From Methylobacterium sp. 77 (GTDB lineage Bacteria; Pseudomonadota; Alphaproteobacteria; Rhizobiales; Beijerinckiaceae), in the NCBI RefSeq assembly GCF_000372825.1, contig NZ_KB910516.1, positions 4,376,511 to 4,440,510 of the forward strand: DNA of 64,000 nt. Direction: 5' to 3'. The notes beneath the pieces are model-generated. The model had not been told where the DNA came from, made no database searches, and saw only the letters and a program-made list of their open reading frames with translations. Shown here one piece after another: positions 47,006 through 57,031 of this stretch (positions are counted from its first letter, which is position 1; every line of letters begins with the position of its first letter). A program made the position numbers and the translations under genes.

Positions 47006-47429
47006 CGTTGCGCGTCCCGCAGGGCATGAATGTCCCGGTCCATTTGTTTCGGCAAAGCGGATTTGTAGCCAAACCACCATTGTTTCGCGCGTGAAATCGT
47101 CGGTCCGTCCCCATATGCGGGGGAGGAAAACGAATCGACAGGGCAAAACCTTTGCCAGCGGTTTCGCTCATGTTAGAGACCGCGCGCCCCTCGAACCGAC
47201 CGACAGATTGGGATTTCGAGCCCTTGACCCGTTCAACCACCGATCCCGCATCGTTCCGTTCGAGGACGCGTGAGGGTCTGTGCGCGGGCAATGCGGTTCA
47301 TCTGACGTTCAACGGTGCACATGACACAGCGACGCCGAATGGCGGCTCCGCCCCTTCGGTCCGCTGTCTCGCTCTTGCTGCTTACGGGCCCCGCGAGGTC
47401 GGTGCCCGGTTCATAGAAGGATTGACGCC
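47006..47429. other. Intergenic region before gap
   Basis: 424 bases between divergent DUF4164 (minus) and gap (plus). It should carry both promoters. A slightly less GC-rich patch lies around 47040-47130. I saw no clear CbbR site (T-N11-A), hairpin or extra gene that I would defend. Confidence 0.5.
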
Positions 47430-48437
47430 GTGTCGGTGAAGGTTGCCATCAACGGGTTCGGACGCATCGGCCGCAACGTCCTGCGCGCCATCCACGAGGC
47501 CGGCCGCAAGGATATCGAGGTCGTCGCGATCAACGATCTCGGCCCGGTCGAGACCAATGCCCACCTGCTGCGCTTCGACTCGATCCACGGCCGGTTCAAC
47601 GCCAAGGTCGAAGTGGATGGCGAGTTCATCGTCGTCGACGGACAGCGCATCAAGGTCACCGCCGTGCGCAACCCGGCCGAGCTGCCGCATCGCGAACTCG
47701 GCGTCGACATCGCCCTCGAATGCACCGGCATCTTCACCTCGAAGGACAAGGCCAAGGCCCATCTCGATGCTGGCGCCAAGCGCGTCATCGTCTCGGCGCC
47801 CGCCGATGGGGCCGACCTGACCGTTGTCTACGGCGTCAACCACGACCAACTGACCGCCGACCACCTCGTGATCTCGAACGCCTCCTGCACCACCAACTGC
47901 CTCGTGCCGGTGGCCAAGGTGCTCAACGATCTCGTCGGGATCGAGCGCGGCTTCATGACCACGATCCACTCCTACACCAACGACCAGCCCTCGCTGGATC
48001 AGATGCACAAGGACCTCTACCGGTCCCGCGCCGCCGCACTCTCGATGATCCCGACCTCCACCGGCGCCGCCAAGGCCGTCGGCCTCGTCCTGCCGGAGCT
48101 GAAGGGCAAGCTCGACGGAACCTCGATCCGCGTGCCGACCCCCAACGTCTCGGCCGTCGACCTCGTGTTCACGGCCAAGCGCCAGACCTCGGTCGAGGAG
48201 ATCAACAACGCGATCCGCGCCGCCGCCGACGGTCCGCTGAAGGGCGTGCTGGCCTATACCGACCAGCCCAACGTCTCCATCGACTTCAACCACGATCCGC
48301 ATTCGTCGACCTTCCACCTCGACCAGACCAAGGTCATGGACGGCACCTTCGTCCGCATCCTGTCCTGGTACGACAACGAGTGGGGCTTCTCGAACCGCAT
48401 GGCCGATACGGCTGTGGCGATGGGCAAGCTGCTCTGA
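47430..48437 (+). CDS. gap: Glyceraldehyde-3-phosphate dehydrogenase, type I
   Basis: A 335-residue enzyme of glycolysis, gluconeogenesis and the Calvin cycle. The NAD-binding start [16 protein letters not shown], the active-site SNASCTTNC with Cys153, and the HSYTNDQ and [12 protein letters not shown] motifs are intact. The residue after the second strand (INDLG) suits NAD binding. Start is a GTG at 47430 with AAGGA about 9 bases upstream. It heads gap, hypothetical, pgk, fba, a typical carbon-metabolism cluster. Confidence 0.97.
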   Translation: MSVKVAINGFGRIGRNVLRAIHEAGRKDIEVVAINDLGPVETNAHLLRFDSIHGRFNAKVEVDGEFIVVDGQRIKVTAVRNPAELPHRELGVDIALECTGIFTSKDKAKAHLDAGAKRVIVSAPADGADLTVVYGVNHDQLTADHLVISNASCTTNCLVPVAKVLNDLVGIERGFMTTIHSYTNDQPSLDQMHKDLYRSRAAALSMIPTSTGAAKAVGLVLPELKGKLDGTSIRVPTPNVSAVDLVFTAKRQTSVEEINNAIRAAADGPLKGVLAYTDQPNVSIDFNHDPHSSTFHLDQTKVMDGTFVRILSWYDNEWGFSNRMADTAVAMGKLL

Positions 48438-48480
48438 GATCAGCGCTTCCGGGCGGCTCCATGGGCCGCCCGCGATGTCC

Positions 48481-48508
48481 CATGCACGACACCCCATGCA
48501 CGACACCC
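48481..48508. repeat. Two tandem 14-base repeats
   Basis: CATGCACGACACCC occurs twice in direct succession in the gap-hypothetical spacer, with a partial third unit (CGTGATCGAC). No function is apparent. Confidence 0.6.
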
Positions 48509-48537
48509 CGTGATCGACCATCAATGGTGCGTCTGAA

Positions 48538-49038
48538 ATGACCGTGACTTCGCCGACCCCGTCGAACGGACCCGACTTCATTCCAGGTGCGAAGGCACCC
48601 GAGACGAGACCATCCGAGATCGGTGGAACGGCACCGTCGCCCGTGCCCGAGACCCAGGCGATCGCCAACCAGCATGCGGCGCCGAAAGCTGTCGTCGCAC
48701 GCGCCGAGACGCTGTCCCAGCCCGCGCCCGGCGGCGACCAACTCGCCCGCATCGAGGACAAATGCGCGCGGATCGAGGACAAGTACGCCCGCTCCGAGGC
48801 ATTGCTCTCCCGCGTCGAGGAGAAGATCGAGGGGGCCACGACCCGGATGAGCGAGGCCGCCCGCCAATCCGATCTCGCGGCTCTTCGCAGCGAAGTCCGC
48901 GCCGTGGCCGACCGGACGCGGCGCCTGCCCGGCTCCGGCGCCCTGGTGCTGACGGCGATCGTCACGGCGGTGCTCACCGTCGTCCTGACCATTGCCGCTC
49001 AGCGCTTCCATCTCGATGGGCTCCTGCCCCCGCGCTGA
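48538..49038 (+). CDS. Coiled-coil, tail-anchored membrane protein
   Basis: A 166-residue protein I do not recognise. The first 65 residues are Pro/Ala-rich and probably disordered; a coiled-coil follows (about 68-128) with a repeated [15 protein letters not shown] segment; a single membrane helix (about 133-155, [21 protein letters not shown]) lies near the C-terminus, with about ten residues after it. It sits between gap and pgk in one orientation, 100 bases after gap and 29 before pgk, so it is likely co-expressed with the glycolytic genes. A structural or scaffolding role is possible; no catalytic motifs are seen. Confidence 0.75.
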   Translation: MTVTSPTPSNGPDFIPGAKAPETRPSEIGGTAPSPVPETQAIANQHAAPKAVVARAETLSQPAPGGDQLARIEDKCARIEDKYARSEALLSRVEEKIEGATTRMSEAARQSDLAALRSEVRAVADRTRRLPGSGALVLTAIVTAVLTVVLTIAAQRFHLDGLLPPR

Positions 49039-49067
49039 CATTTCTCTTGACTGCATTGAAGGCCAGG

Positions 49068-50270
49068 ATGACCGCTTTCCGCACCCTCGACGATGCCGGC
49101 TCCCTCCAGGGCAAGCGCGTGCTTCTCCGCGTCGACCTGAACGTGCCGATGGAAGGGGAGCGCGTCACCGACGCGACCCGCATCGAGAGGATCGTGCCGA
49201 CGATCCGCGAGATCGCGGAGGGCGGTGGCCGCGTGGTGCTGCTCGCGCATTTCGGCCGTCCCAAGGGCAAGCCGGTGGAGCGCGATTCGCTGAAGCAGGT
49301 CGTCTCCACCCTGTCCGAGCATCTCGGTCGGCCGGTGGCCTTCGCCGAGGATTGCGTCGGTGAGGTCGCCACACGTGCCGTCTCGGCGCTGAAGGACGGC
49401 GACGTGCTACTCCTCGAGAACACCCGCTTCCACGCGGGCGAGGAGAAGAACGAGGCCGATTTCGTGAACGCGCTCGCCGCCAACGGCGATGTCTACGTCA
49501 ACGAGGCCTTCTCCGCCGCCCACCGCGCCCATGCCTCGACGGAAGGCCTCGCGCACGCGCTGCCGGCCTATGCCGGCCGCCTGATGCAGGCGGAACTCGA
49601 CGCGCTCACCAAGGGGCTGGAAGCGCCGAGCCGGCCGGTCATCGCCCTCGTCGGCGGTGCCAAGGTGTCCTCCAAGATCGATCTTCTGCAGAACCTCGTC
49701 GCCAAGGTCGACATGCTCGTCATCGGCGGCGGCATGGCCAACACCTTCCTGCACGCGCAGGGCAAGGGCGTCGGCAAGTCTCTGTGCGAGAAGGATCTCG
49801 CGGAGACGGCCCTGCGCATCATCGAGGCTGCGAAGACCGCGCAATGCCGGATCATTCTGCCGGTCGACGCGGTGGTCGCCTCCGAGTTCAAAGCGAATGC
49901 CGCCAACGAGACCATCGGTGTCGATTCCGTCTCCGAGGGTGTCATGATCCTCGATGCCGGACCGGCCACCGTCGCCGAGATCTCCGCCGCCATCGACACG
50001 GCGGCCACCCTGGTCTGGAACGGCCCCCTCGGCGCTTTCGAGCTGACGCCTTTCGACGCCGCCACGGTGGCGGCCGCACGCCATGCGGCCGAACGCACCA
50101 AAGCCGGCAGGCTGGTCTCGGTGGCCGGCGGCGGCGACACGGTGGCGGCCCTCAACCACGCAAGCGTGGCGGACGATTTCTCCTACGTCTCCACCGCGGG
50201 TGGCGCGTTCCTCGAATGGCTGGAAGGCAAGGTCCTGCCCGGCGTCGAGGCTCTGCGCGTCAAGGGCTGA
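49068..50270 (+). CDS. pgk: Phosphoglycerate kinase
   Basis: A 400-residue monomeric kinase of glycolysis and the Calvin cycle. The N-domain begins with [16 protein letters not shown] and has [12 protein letters not shown] and [14 protein letters not shown]; the C-domain has [28 protein letters not shown] and the GGGDTVAAL nucleotide loop. The ATG at 49068 follows GAAGGCCAGG closely. Length is standard. Confidence 0.97.
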   Translation: MTAFRTLDDAGSLQGKRVLLRVDLNVPMEGERVTDATRIERIVPTIREIAEGGGRVVLLAHFGRPKGKPVERDSLKQVVSTLSEHLGRPVAFAEDCVGEVATRAVSALKDGDVLLLENTRFHAGEEKNEADFVNALAANGDVYVNEAFSAAHRAHASTEGLAHALPAYAGRLMQAELDALTKGLEAPSRPVIALVGGAKVSSKIDLLQNLVAKVDMLVIGGGMANTFLHAQGKGVGKSLCEKDLAETALRIIEAAKTAQCRIILPVDAVVASEFKANAANETIGVDSVSEGVMILDAGPATVAEISAAIDTAATLVWNGPLGAFELTPFDAATVAAARHAAERTKAGRLVSVAGGGDTVAALNHASVADDFSYVSTAGGAFLEWLEGKVLPGVEALRVKG

Positions 50271-50515
50271 GGGGCAGGATATGGGCGGGGCTGAACTGAC
50301 CGGTTCCGTCCCCCGAGCGTCGTTCCGGGGCCGCGATATGGTGCCCGGAACCCGGAACCACAGGTCGGCATCCTGTCCGCCCAAGCTGCATGAGCGGATT
50401 ACGGGCTCGCCTTCGGCGCCCCGGAATGACAATGCGGGGGGACATGCCGTGACGAAGACCGCATTCGTTTGATCATTCGTGCGCCTGAGTGGCGCGATCG
50501 TTTTAGGGGATACCA
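50271..50515. repeat. pgk-fba spacer with palindromic repeat-like segment
   Basis: About 245 bases without a gene. The stretch around 50318-50440 contains GTTCCGGGGCCGCGATATGG, CCCGGAACCCGGAA and CGCCTTCGGCGCCCCGGAAT, inverted and partial repeats that resemble dispersed intergenic repeats seen in alphaproteobacterial genomes. I cannot test copy number here. Confidence 0.35.
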
Positions 50516-51586
50516 ATGGCACGCATTACCCTGAGGCAGCTCCTGGATCACGCCGCCGAGTACGAGTACGGCGTGCCGGCGTTCAACCTGAACAACATGG
50601 AGCAGGGCCTCGCCATCATGGCGGCTGCCGACGCCACCGATTCGCCGGTGATCCTCCAGGCCAGCAAGGGCGCGCGCGCCTACGCCAACGACGTGGTGCT
50701 GGCCAAGCTCATCGACGGCCTGGTCGAGATCTACCCGCACATCCCCGTCTGCATGCATCTCGACCACGGCAACAACGAAGCCACCTGCGCCACCGCGATC
50801 CAGTACGGCTTCACCTCGGTGATGATGGACGGCTCCCTCAAGGCCGATGGCAAGACCCCGGCCGACTACGCCTACAATGTCGAGATCACCGGCAACGTGA
50901 CCCGGATGGCGCATTGGGCCGGTGTCTCGGTCGAGGGCGAACTCGGCGTGCTCGGCTCCCTCGAGAGTGGCCAGGGCGAGGCCGAGGACGGCCACGGCGC
51001 CGAGGGCGTGCTCAGCCACGACCAGCTCCTCACCGACCCGGAAGAGGCGGTGAAGTTCGTCACGGCGACCAAGGTCGACGCGCTTGCCGTCGCCATGGGC
51101 ACCTCGCACGGCGCCTACAAGTTCACCCGCCAGCCCGACGGCGACGTGCTCGCCATGAATGTGATCGAGGAGATCCACCGCCGTCTGCCGACGACCCACC
51201 TCGTCATGCACGGCTCCTCCTCGGTGCCTCAGGACCTGCAGGACATCATCAATTCCTACGGCGGCCAGATGAAGCCGACCTGGGGCGTGCCGGTGGCGGA
51301 GATCCAGCGCGGCATCAAGCACGGCGTGCGCAAGATCAACATCGACACCGACAACCGCATGGCGATGACCGGCCAGATCCGGAAGATTCTCACCGAGAAC
51401 CCGGCCGAGTTCGATCCGCGCAAGTATCTAAAGCCCGCCATGGACGCGATGACGAAGCTCTGCCGCCAGCGTTTCGAGGAGTTCGGCACCGCCGGCCAGG
51501 GCTCCAAGATCCGTCCGATTTCGGTCTCCGAGATGGCCAAGCGCTACGCCAGCGGCTCGCTCGATCCGAAAATCGGCGCGGCCTGA
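50516..51586 (+). CDS. fba: Class II fructose-bisphosphate aldolase
   Basis: A 356-residue zinc-dependent aldolase of the Calvin-cycle subtype. The zinc ligands and substrate motifs are visible: [48 protein letters not shown] and [13 protein letters not shown]. It interconverts fructose-1,6-bisphosphate with the triose phosphates and may also act on sedoheptulose bisphosphate. GGGGATACC precedes the ATG. Confidence 0.96.
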   Translation: MARITLRQLLDHAAEYEYGVPAFNLNNMEQGLAIMAAADATDSPVILQASKGARAYANDVVLAKLIDGLVEIYPHIPVCMHLDHGNNEATCATAIQYGFTSVMMDGSLKADGKTPADYAYNVEITGNVTRMAHWAGVSVEGELGVLGSLESGQGEAEDGHGAEGVLSHDQLLTDPEEAVKFVTATKVDALAVAMGTSHGAYKFTRQPDGDVLAMNVIEEIHRRLPTTHLVMHGSSSVPQDLQDIINSYGGQMKPTWGVPVAEIQRGIKHGVRKINIDTDNRMAMTGQIRKILTENPAEFDPRKYLKPAMDAMTKLCRQRFEEFGTAGQGSKIRPISVSEMAKRYASGSLDPKIGAA

Positions 51587-51609
51587 AGCTCGAGGACCAA
51601 GACCAGACG

Positions 51610-52263
51610 ATGTCCGATCCCCACACCCGCCTCGCCCTTCTGTCTCCGCATCGTGTGGAGGCCGCGCAGGCCGACGCCCTCGCCGATGCGCTGACCGCCG
51701 CCTGCGCGGCGGGGGACGTGGCCGCGGTGATCCTGCGCCTCGCGTCGGCCGACGAGCGCAGCCTCGTCAACCTGGTCAAGCGTCTGGCGCCGGCCGCGCA
51801 ATCGACGGGTGCCGCGTTGGTCATCTCGGTCTCCGACTTCGCCGGCGACGTCGTCAGCGTCGCGGCCCGAGGCGGGGCTGACGGGGTCCATATCGACAAG
51901 GCCCGCGACGGGGTCCTGCGCGAGCTGCGCAGCCGCCTCAGCGAGGGCCGTATCCTCGGGGCCGGCGGCCACGAGCAGAAGCATGCGGCAATGGAGGCCG
52001 GCGAGGCCGGCGTCGATTACGTGATGTTCGGCGGTCTGTATGCCGACGGATTCGCGCCCGATGCCGAGACCGTGCAGGAACGGGCGGAATGGTGGGTCGA
52101 GATCTTCGAGACACCCTGCATCGCCGTGGCTCATGACCGGGCGCAGGTGGATGGCCTCGTGGCCACCGGCGCCGAGTTCCTGGGGCTCGAGAGCGCCCTG
52201 TGGATGGGCGAAGGAGCCGACGTCGCCGCCATCCAGGCGACGGTCACCGCAGCGGAGGCTTGA
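51610..52263 (+). CDS. ThiE-like (thiamine phosphate synthase family) protein, divergent
   Basis: A 217-residue TIM-barrel protein resembling ThiE. The GVHID segment matches the ThiE GVHLGQ strand and GAGGHEQKHAAMEAGEAGVDYVMFGG matches the G-x-S-x-H to phosphate-loop region. However the Ser of the G-x-S motif is Gly here, and the TK motif after the GP-x-F loop is missing. It is therefore uncertain that it makes thiamine phosphate. It begins 24 bases after fba in the carbon-metabolism cluster, with no other thi gene nearby. Confidence 0.7.
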   Translation: MSDPHTRLALLSPHRVEAAQADALADALTAACAAGDVAAVILRLASADERSLVNLVKRLAPAAQSTGAALVISVSDFAGDVVSVAARGGADGVHIDKARDGVLRELRSRLSEGRILGAGGHEQKHAAMEAGEAGVDYVMFGGLYADGFAPDAETVQERAEWWVEIFETPCIAVAHDRAQVDGLVATGAEFLGLESALWMGEGADVAAIQATVTAAEA

Positions 52264-52266
52264 GGC

Positions 52267-53337
52267 GTGAGGGGCTCCCTACGGATCGGTGTCGCGCTCG
52301 CTCTGGCGGGAGGCGTGGGCTTCGCCGCCTCGGCCGAGGCACCCAAGGTGATGCCGACCGATCCTGCGCTTCCGCAGTCGATGACACCGCGTGGGCGCAC
52401 CGCCCCCCTCGGCGGGAATGAGACGTTGAAGGGGCCGGTCAAGGAGCTTCCGACACCCTATTCCGTCGGTGCGGTCGGTGCGGTGCCGCCGCGCTCGACG
52501 ACCGAGCCCGATATCGCCTTCGGCGCCTACCAGCGCGGCCAATACACGACGGCCTTCCGCGAGGCGACGAAGCGCATCGGTGCCGACAACAAGGATGCGG
52601 CGGCGATGACCCTTCTCGGCGAGCTCTATAACCAGGGCCTCGGCGTGAAGCAGGATCCCGTGAAGGCCGCCGAGTGGTATCGCCTCGCCGCCAACCAGGG
52701 CGACATCCACGCGATGGCCTCGCTTGGCCTGATGTCGATCGACGGCCGCGGCGGTGCGAAGGATCCGAAAGCCGGTCGCCGCTGGCTCGAACAGGCCTCC
52801 GACAAGGGCGACACGACGGCCGCCTACAACCTCGCCCTGATCCTGATCGGCACCGGCGCCACACAGGACGAGGTCAAGGCCGCTTCTTTGTTCCGCAAGG
52901 CGGCCGAGGGCGAGATCGGCCCGGCCCAGCACGATCTCGGTGTGCTCTACCTTCAGGGGAGGGGGGTGCAGAAGGACCCGAAACAGGCGGCGGAGTGGTT
53001 CCGCCGCGCCGCCGACAACGGTGACCTCGCGGGCGAGGTCGAGTTCGCGATCCTGCTGTTCAACGGCATCGGCGTCGAGAAGGACGAGGCCCGCGCCGGC
53101 CGCTACTTCCTGCACGCGGCATCGCGCGGCAACGCCATCGCGCAGAATCGCGTCGCCATCCTCTATGCCCTGGGCCGGGGAATGCCGAAGAACACGGTCG
53201 AGGCGGCGGCCTGGAACCTCGCGGCTGCCGCTCAGGGGCGTTCGGACCCGAAGCTCGACGAGACCCTGTCCGGCCTCAGCGCGGACGAGCGGACCCGTGC
53301 CGAGCGACTCGCCGCGGACCGTGCCAAGGTCGAGTAG
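52267..53337 (+). CDS. Exported Sel1-repeat (tetratricopeptide-like) protein
   Basis: A 356-residue protein with a signal peptide (about 1-23, cleavage after ASA) and about six Sel1-like repeats between 100 and 320, each with the A-x-W/x-x-x-A-x-x-G pattern (AAEWYRLAANQGD, GRRWLEQASDKGD, AAEWFRRAADNGD). These helical repeats usually mediate protein contacts. The partner is unknown. The GTG start at 52267 is 3 bases after the ThiE-like stop, so the two are co-transcribed. Confidence 0.85.
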   Translation: MRGSLRIGVALALAGGVGFAASAEAPKVMPTDPALPQSMTPRGRTAPLGGNETLKGPVKELPTPYSVGAVGAVPPRSTTEPDIAFGAYQRGQYTTAFREATKRIGADNKDAAAMTLLGELYNQGLGVKQDPVKAAEWYRLAANQGDIHAMASLGLMSIDGRGGAKDPKAGRRWLEQASDKGDTTAAYNLALILIGTGATQDEVKAASLFRKAAEGEIGPAQHDLGVLYLQGRGVQKDPKQAAEWFRRAADNGDLAGEVEFAILLFNGIGVEKDEARAGRYFLHAASRGNAIAQNRVAILYALGRGMPKNTVEAAAWNLAAAAQGRSDPKLDETLSGLSADERTRAERLAADRAKVE

Positions 53338-53476
53338 GCCGGCGTCACGCCTGCCGCGGTGACCGGAGCCTGCACGCGATTCTGCTCTGCCCCGCATCCG
53401 CGAGGGGTGAGGCGGGCGGCAAACATGCTATGGCCGCGCAAGACCGTTCTTTGAATCGACCCGGACCTTTGCATCG

Positions 53477-54271
53477 ATGATCAGCTCACCCCTCATGACC
53501 GTCATGGTCGACGCCGTCCGCAAGGCCGCACGCGGCCTCAAGCGCGATTACGGTGAGATCGAGAACCTTCAGGTCTCGCGCAAGGGCCCCGGAAACTTCG
53601 TCTCCGCCGCCGACCGCAAGGCCGAGGAGGTTCTGCGCGATGCGCTGATGAAGGCGCGTCCCGGCTACGGCCTGATCCTGGAAGAATCCGGCAACATCGA
53701 GGGACAGGACAAGAGCCATACCTGGCACGTCGATCCTCTCGACGGCACCACCAACTTCCTGCACGGCATCCCGCATTTCGCGATCTCGGTTGGGCTCGAG
53801 CGCGATGGCCAGATCGTCGCCGGCGTCATCTACGACCCGGCCAAGGACGAGCTGTTCGTGGCCGAGCGCGGCAAGGGCGCCTACCTCAACAACCGCCGCC
53901 TGCGCGTCTCCGGCCGGGACGATATGGCCGACGCCCTCGTCGCCTACGGCTCGCCCTATCTCGGGCGCGGCGACCACCCGAAGCTCATGCGCGAAGTCGC
54001 GGCCGTGATGGCGGTGACCGGCGGCATCCGCCGCTTCGGCTCGGCGGCCCTGGATCTCGCCTACGTCGCCTGCGGCCGTTCGGACCTGTACTGGGAGCGC
54101 GACCTGCAGACCTGGGACATCGCGGCCGGCATCATCATGGTGCGCGAGGCCGGCGGCTTCGTCACCAGCGCCGATGGCGGAGCGGAACCGCTCGCTGCCC
54201 GCTCCGTGGCCTGCGGCAACGAGAATCTGCACGGCGAACTCGTAAAGCTCCTGCGCCGCGCCAACGCCTGA
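53477..54271 (+). CDS. suhB: Inositol monophosphatase family protein
   Basis: A 264-residue lithium-sensitive-type phosphatase. Metal ligands are visible: LEES (Glu69/Glu70), DPLDGTTNF (Asp86 region) and WDIAAG near the C-terminus. It hydrolyses inositol-1-phosphate or a related sugar phosphate; SuhB also assists rRNA antitermination in E. coli. The ATG at 53477 follows a weak site; GACCTTTG is not a good Shine-Dalgarno. Confidence 0.88.
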   Translation: MISSPLMTVMVDAVRKAARGLKRDYGEIENLQVSRKGPGNFVSAADRKAEEVLRDALMKARPGYGLILEESGNIEGQDKSHTWHVDPLDGTTNFLHGIPHFAISVGLERDGQIVAGVIYDPAKDELFVAERGKGAYLNNRRLRVSGRDDMADALVAYGSPYLGRGDHPKLMREVAAVMAVTGGIRRFGSAALDLAYVACGRSDLYWERDLQTWDIAAGIIMVREAGGFVTSADGGAEPLAARSVACGNENLHGELVKLLRRANA

Positions 54272-54279
54272 GGATCCGA

Positions 54280-54303
54280 GGCCCCGGCTTTCCAGCCGGG
54301 GCC
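54280..54303 (+). terminator. Terminator-like hairpin after suhB
   Basis: GGCCCCGGCT, loop TTCC, AGCCGGGGCC: a perfect 10-bp stem 8 bases after the stop. No T-run follows, so termination may be partial. Confidence 0.45.
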
Positions 54304-54356
54304 GGGTCTGCTCTAACCCGCACCGATCATCGCCGAACCTCGCGAAAGCCGCCCGT

Positions 54357-54902
54357 ATGGAAGCCCGCCGCCACTCCGCGCTGAAGGATTCGATCCGTTC
54401 GATTCCGGATTATCCGAAGCCAGGGATCATCTTTCGCGACATCACCACGCTGCTGAGCGACCCGCGCGCGTTCCGCCGCGCGGTCGATTCCCTGGTCCAT
54501 CCCTATGCGGGCGGCCGGATCGATCAGGTGGCGGGGATCGAGGCGCGCGGCTTCATTCTCGGCGGCGCGGTGGCGCATCAGCTCTCTTCGGGCTTCGTGC
54601 CGATCCGCAAGAAGGGCAAGCTGCCCCACAAGACCGTCTCCATCGCCTACGCGCTGGAATACGGCACCGACGAGATGGAAATCCACGTGGATGCCATCAA
54701 GCCGGGTGACAAGGTGCTGCTGGTGGACGATCTCATCGCCACGGGCGGCACCGCCTGTGCGGCGGTGAACCTGCTGCGCCAGATCGGCGCCGAGGTGGTG
54801 GCGGCCTGTTTCGTGATCGATCTGCCGGAGATCGGCGGCGCGCAGAAGCTGCGCGATCTCGATGTGCCGGTGCGGACGCTGATGGAATTCGACGGGCACT
54901 GA
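54357..54902 (+). CDS. apt: Adenine phosphoribosyltransferase
   Basis: A 181-residue purine-salvage enzyme making AMP from adenine and PRPP. The PRPP-binding loop [15 protein letters not shown] is at about 119-133, the base site [16 protein letters not shown] is at about 60-75, and the start [20 protein letters not shown] is typical. The ATG at 54357 follows GAAAGCCGCCC weakly. It converges on purQ. Confidence 0.95.
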   Translation: MEARRHSALKDSIRSIPDYPKPGIIFRDITTLLSDPRAFRRAVDSLVHPYAGGRIDQVAGIEARGFILGGAVAHQLSSGFVPIRKKGKLPHKTVSIAYALEYGTDEMEIHVDAIKPGDKVLLVDDLIATGGTACAAVNLLRQIGAEVVAACFVIDLPEIGGAQKLRDLDVPVRTLMEFDGH

Positions 54903-54913
54903 TGGTGCCCTGA

Positions 54914-54936
54914 CCCTCCCCCGCCGCGGGGGAGGG
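54914..54936. terminator. Terminator-like hairpin between apt and purQ
   Basis: A perfect 11-bp stem (CCCTCCCCCGC and complement) with a 1-base centre, so the real loop is larger. It lies between convergent apt (plus) and purQ (minus). No T-run. Confidence 0.4.
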
Positions 54937-54949
54937 GGTACGACCGGGC

Positions 54950-55630
54950 TTAAGCCGCCAAGCTCTCGAACAGCCCGCGCCCGTCGAGTCCGCCCATCAG
55001 GCCTTCGACGAAATTCTCCGGGTGCGGCATCATCCCGAGCACGTTGAGCTTTTCCGAGTAGATGCCGGCGATGGAATTGAGCGACCCGTTGCGGTTGGAA
55101 TCCACCGTCAGCTGGCCGGCGGCGTCGGCATAGCGGAAGGCCACGCGGCCATCGCCTTCGAGGCGGGAGATCGTCTCGGCATCGGCGAAGTAATTGCCCT
55201 CGCCATGCGCCACGCAGACGTCGATGACCTGACCCTTCGCGTAGGACGAGGTGAAGCGGGTATCGGCCCGCTCGACGCGCAGCAATTGCCGATGGCAGAT
55301 GAAGCGCCGGTCGACGTTGCGCATCAGGACGCCGGGCAGCAATCCCGATTCGCACAGGATCTGGAAGCCGTTGCAGATGCCGAGAACGAGGCCGCCGCGC
55401 GCTGCGTGGTCCCTGACCGCATCCATGGCGCCCGCTCGCCCGGCAATGGCACCGCAGCGCAGGTAATCGCCATAGGAGAAGCCGCCGGGCAGAACCGCGA
55501 GATCGGTTCCCGCCGGCAACGACGTATCGGTATGCCAGACCTTGACCACGTCCGCGCCGGCGAGGCGCAGGGCGCGGGCGACGTCGCCGTCGCGGTTGGA
55601 GCCTGGGAAGACGACGATCGCGGCGCGCAT
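54950..55630 (-). CDS. purQ: Phosphoribosylformylglycinamidine synthase subunit PurQ
   Basis: A 226-residue glutamine amidotransferase (class I) that supplies ammonia to PurL in step 4 of purine synthesis. The nucleophile Cys86 is in LGICNGFQIL; His203 and Glu205 are in MPHPENF. N-terminus IVVFPGSNRDGD and GGFSYGDYLR are typical. The ATG overlaps the purS stop (TGATG at 55628-55632). purL is not in the window. Confidence 0.95.
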   Translation of the reverse strand: MRAAIVVFPGSNRDGDVARALRLAGADVVKVWHTDTSLPAGTDLAVLPGGFSYGDYLRCGAIAGRAGAMDAVRDHAARGGLVLGICNGFQILCESGLLPGVLMRNVDRRFICHRQLLRVERADTRFTSSYAKGQVIDVCVAHGEGNYFADAETISRLEGDGRVAFRYADAAGQLTVDSNRNGSLNSIAGIYSEKLNVLGMMPHPENFVEGLMGGLDGRGLFESLAA

Positions 55631-55869
55631 CAGGCGATCTCGATCTCGTAATTCTCGACGACGGTGTTCGCGAGCAGCTTCTCGCAGGCGCTCTTCAGCG
55701 TCGCTTCGGCATTCGCCCTGTCCGTGTCGGCGATCTCGACATCGAAGACCTTGCCCTGGCGCACGCCCTCGACACCGGAGATGCCGAAGGAGGACAGCGC
55801 GGCTTCGATCGCCTTGCCCTGGGGGTCGAGCACGCCGGTCTTCAGGGTGACGATGATGCGGGCTTTCAT
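55630..55869 (-). CDS. purS: Phosphoribosylformylglycinamidine synthase subunit PurS
   Basis: A 79-residue subunit that joins PurL and PurQ. The family form is seen: ARIIVTLKTGVLDPQGKAIEAALSS, GVRQGKVFDVEI and C-terminal ANTVVENYEIE. It precedes purQ with a TGATG overlap. purC is further along at 62723 on the same strand, but not contiguous. Confidence 0.95.
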   Translation of the reverse strand: MKARIIVTLKTGVLDPQGKAIEAALSSFGISGVEGVRQGKVFDVEIADTDRANAEATLKSACEKLLANTVVENYEIEIA

Positions 55870-56032
55870 GGGCTCGGACTCGGTGCTGTGGCTCGGCCCG
55901 TCAGGCGATAGTCGGGAAATGCCGGCCTTGCAACGCAGGGCAGACCGGCGGCCCTGCGGAAATCAGGGGTTCGCGCGACTCAGCGACGTCGCCCGATCGT
56001 ATTGAAAACCGGAACGCGTAGCAGGGCGCCCC

Positions 56033-56272
56033 CTAGCGGCGAGCGGCCGGTACGGGAGTGCGGATCGGTTCGATACTCGTTGCCCGGCGCCACAGCTGGA
56101 GCATGATCCAGGCGGCGATCAGGCTGAACAGAGCCATCAGGACATGGCCGACCGTATCGCCGAGATCGAACAACCCGGCCAGGGCCCAGCCCGCGGCGAT
56201 GGCGACCGCGAAGACTTCGGTGCCCACCAGCACCATCATGCTGAGGATCGTGATCAGGTTGCGCGTGTTCAC
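56033..56272 (-). CDS. Small membrane protein, two helices
   Basis: A 79-residue protein with two membrane helices (about 7-33 and 40-62) and a short basic, Pro-rich C-terminus (TSIEPIRTPVPAARR). I do not recognise a family. It lies downstream of regA on the same strand, with a 116-base gap, and may be part of its transcript. Confidence 0.6.
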   Translation of the reverse strand: MNTRNLITILSMMVLVGTEVFAVAIAAGWALAGLFDLGDTVGHVLMALFSLIAAWIMLQLWRRATSIEPIRTPVPAARR

Positions 56273-56388
56273 GGGCGTGATTCTCCGTCGGCCCCGATGC
56301 AGCGTTTGCGACGGGAGGGCGGAGCTTTACAGCGCCGGTCCCATCCCGCGCAACATCGGGTGGTCGAGGTCTTGGCCGGACGGCCGGA

Positions 56389-56991
56389 TCAGCGCGGCGC
56401 TCGCTTGGCGAGGATGCGCTGCAGGGTGCGCCGGTGCATGTTGAGACGGCGCGCCGTCTCCGACACGTTGCGGCTACACAATTCGTAGACCCGCTGGATG
56501 TGCTCCCAGCGGACACGGTCCGCCGACATCGGGTTCTCTGGCGGATCCGCGCGTTCGCCCGGCTGCGCCATCAGCGTGCCGTGGATCTCGTCCGCATCGG
56601 CGGGCTTGGCGAGGTAATCGAACGCGCCGAGCTTCACGGCGGTCACGGCGGTGGCGATGTTGCCGTAGCCGGTGAGGATGACCCCGCGTGCCTCGGGACG
56701 CTTCTCCTTCAAGCGCGCGATCACGTCGAGACCGTTGCCGTCGCCGAGCCGCATGTCGATCACCGCGAAGGCGGGTGCACGCGCATCGACCATCGAGACG
56801 CCCTCTGCCACGCTTTCCGCGACCTGGACCTCGTAGCCGCGCATTTCCATCGCCCGTGCGAGCCGGGTCGAGAACGGACGGTCGTCATCCACGATCAGCA
56901 GCGAGCGGTCGGCATAGGCCGCCAGCGGGTCGGATTCCGAGGTCTGCAGCACGTCGGCAGTGACGGCCGAACTTCCACTCTGCGTCAGCAT
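56389..56991 (-). CDS. regA: RegA/ActR-type redox response regulator
   Basis: A 200-residue two-component regulator. The receiver domain (about 29-145) has the acidic pocket DDD at 35-37, phospho-acceptor Asp79 (AVIDMRLGDG), Thr107 and Lys129. The C-terminus (about 160-197) is a Fis-type helix-turn-helix (NVSETARRLNMHRRTLQRIL), the DNA-binding signature of RegA/PrrA/ActR. It regulates redox-linked genes such as those for respiration, carbon fixation and nitrogen or hydrogen metabolism. I start at 56991 (GGAGGAG 6 bases upstream). It lies downstream of regB on the same strand. Confidence 0.93.
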   Translation of the reverse strand: MLTQSGSSAVTADVLQTSESDPLAAYADRSLLIVDDDRPFSTRLARAMEMRGYEVQVAESVAEGVSMVDARAPAFAVIDMRLGDGNGLDVIARLKEKRPEARGVILTGYGNIATAVTAVKLGAFDYLAKPADADEIHGTLMAQPGERADPPENPMSADRVRWEHIQRVYELCSRNVSETARRLNMHRRTLQRILAKRAPR

Positions 56992-57031
56992 CTGACGCTC
57001 CTCCGTTTTTCGAGATTGAATTGTTGGCAAC

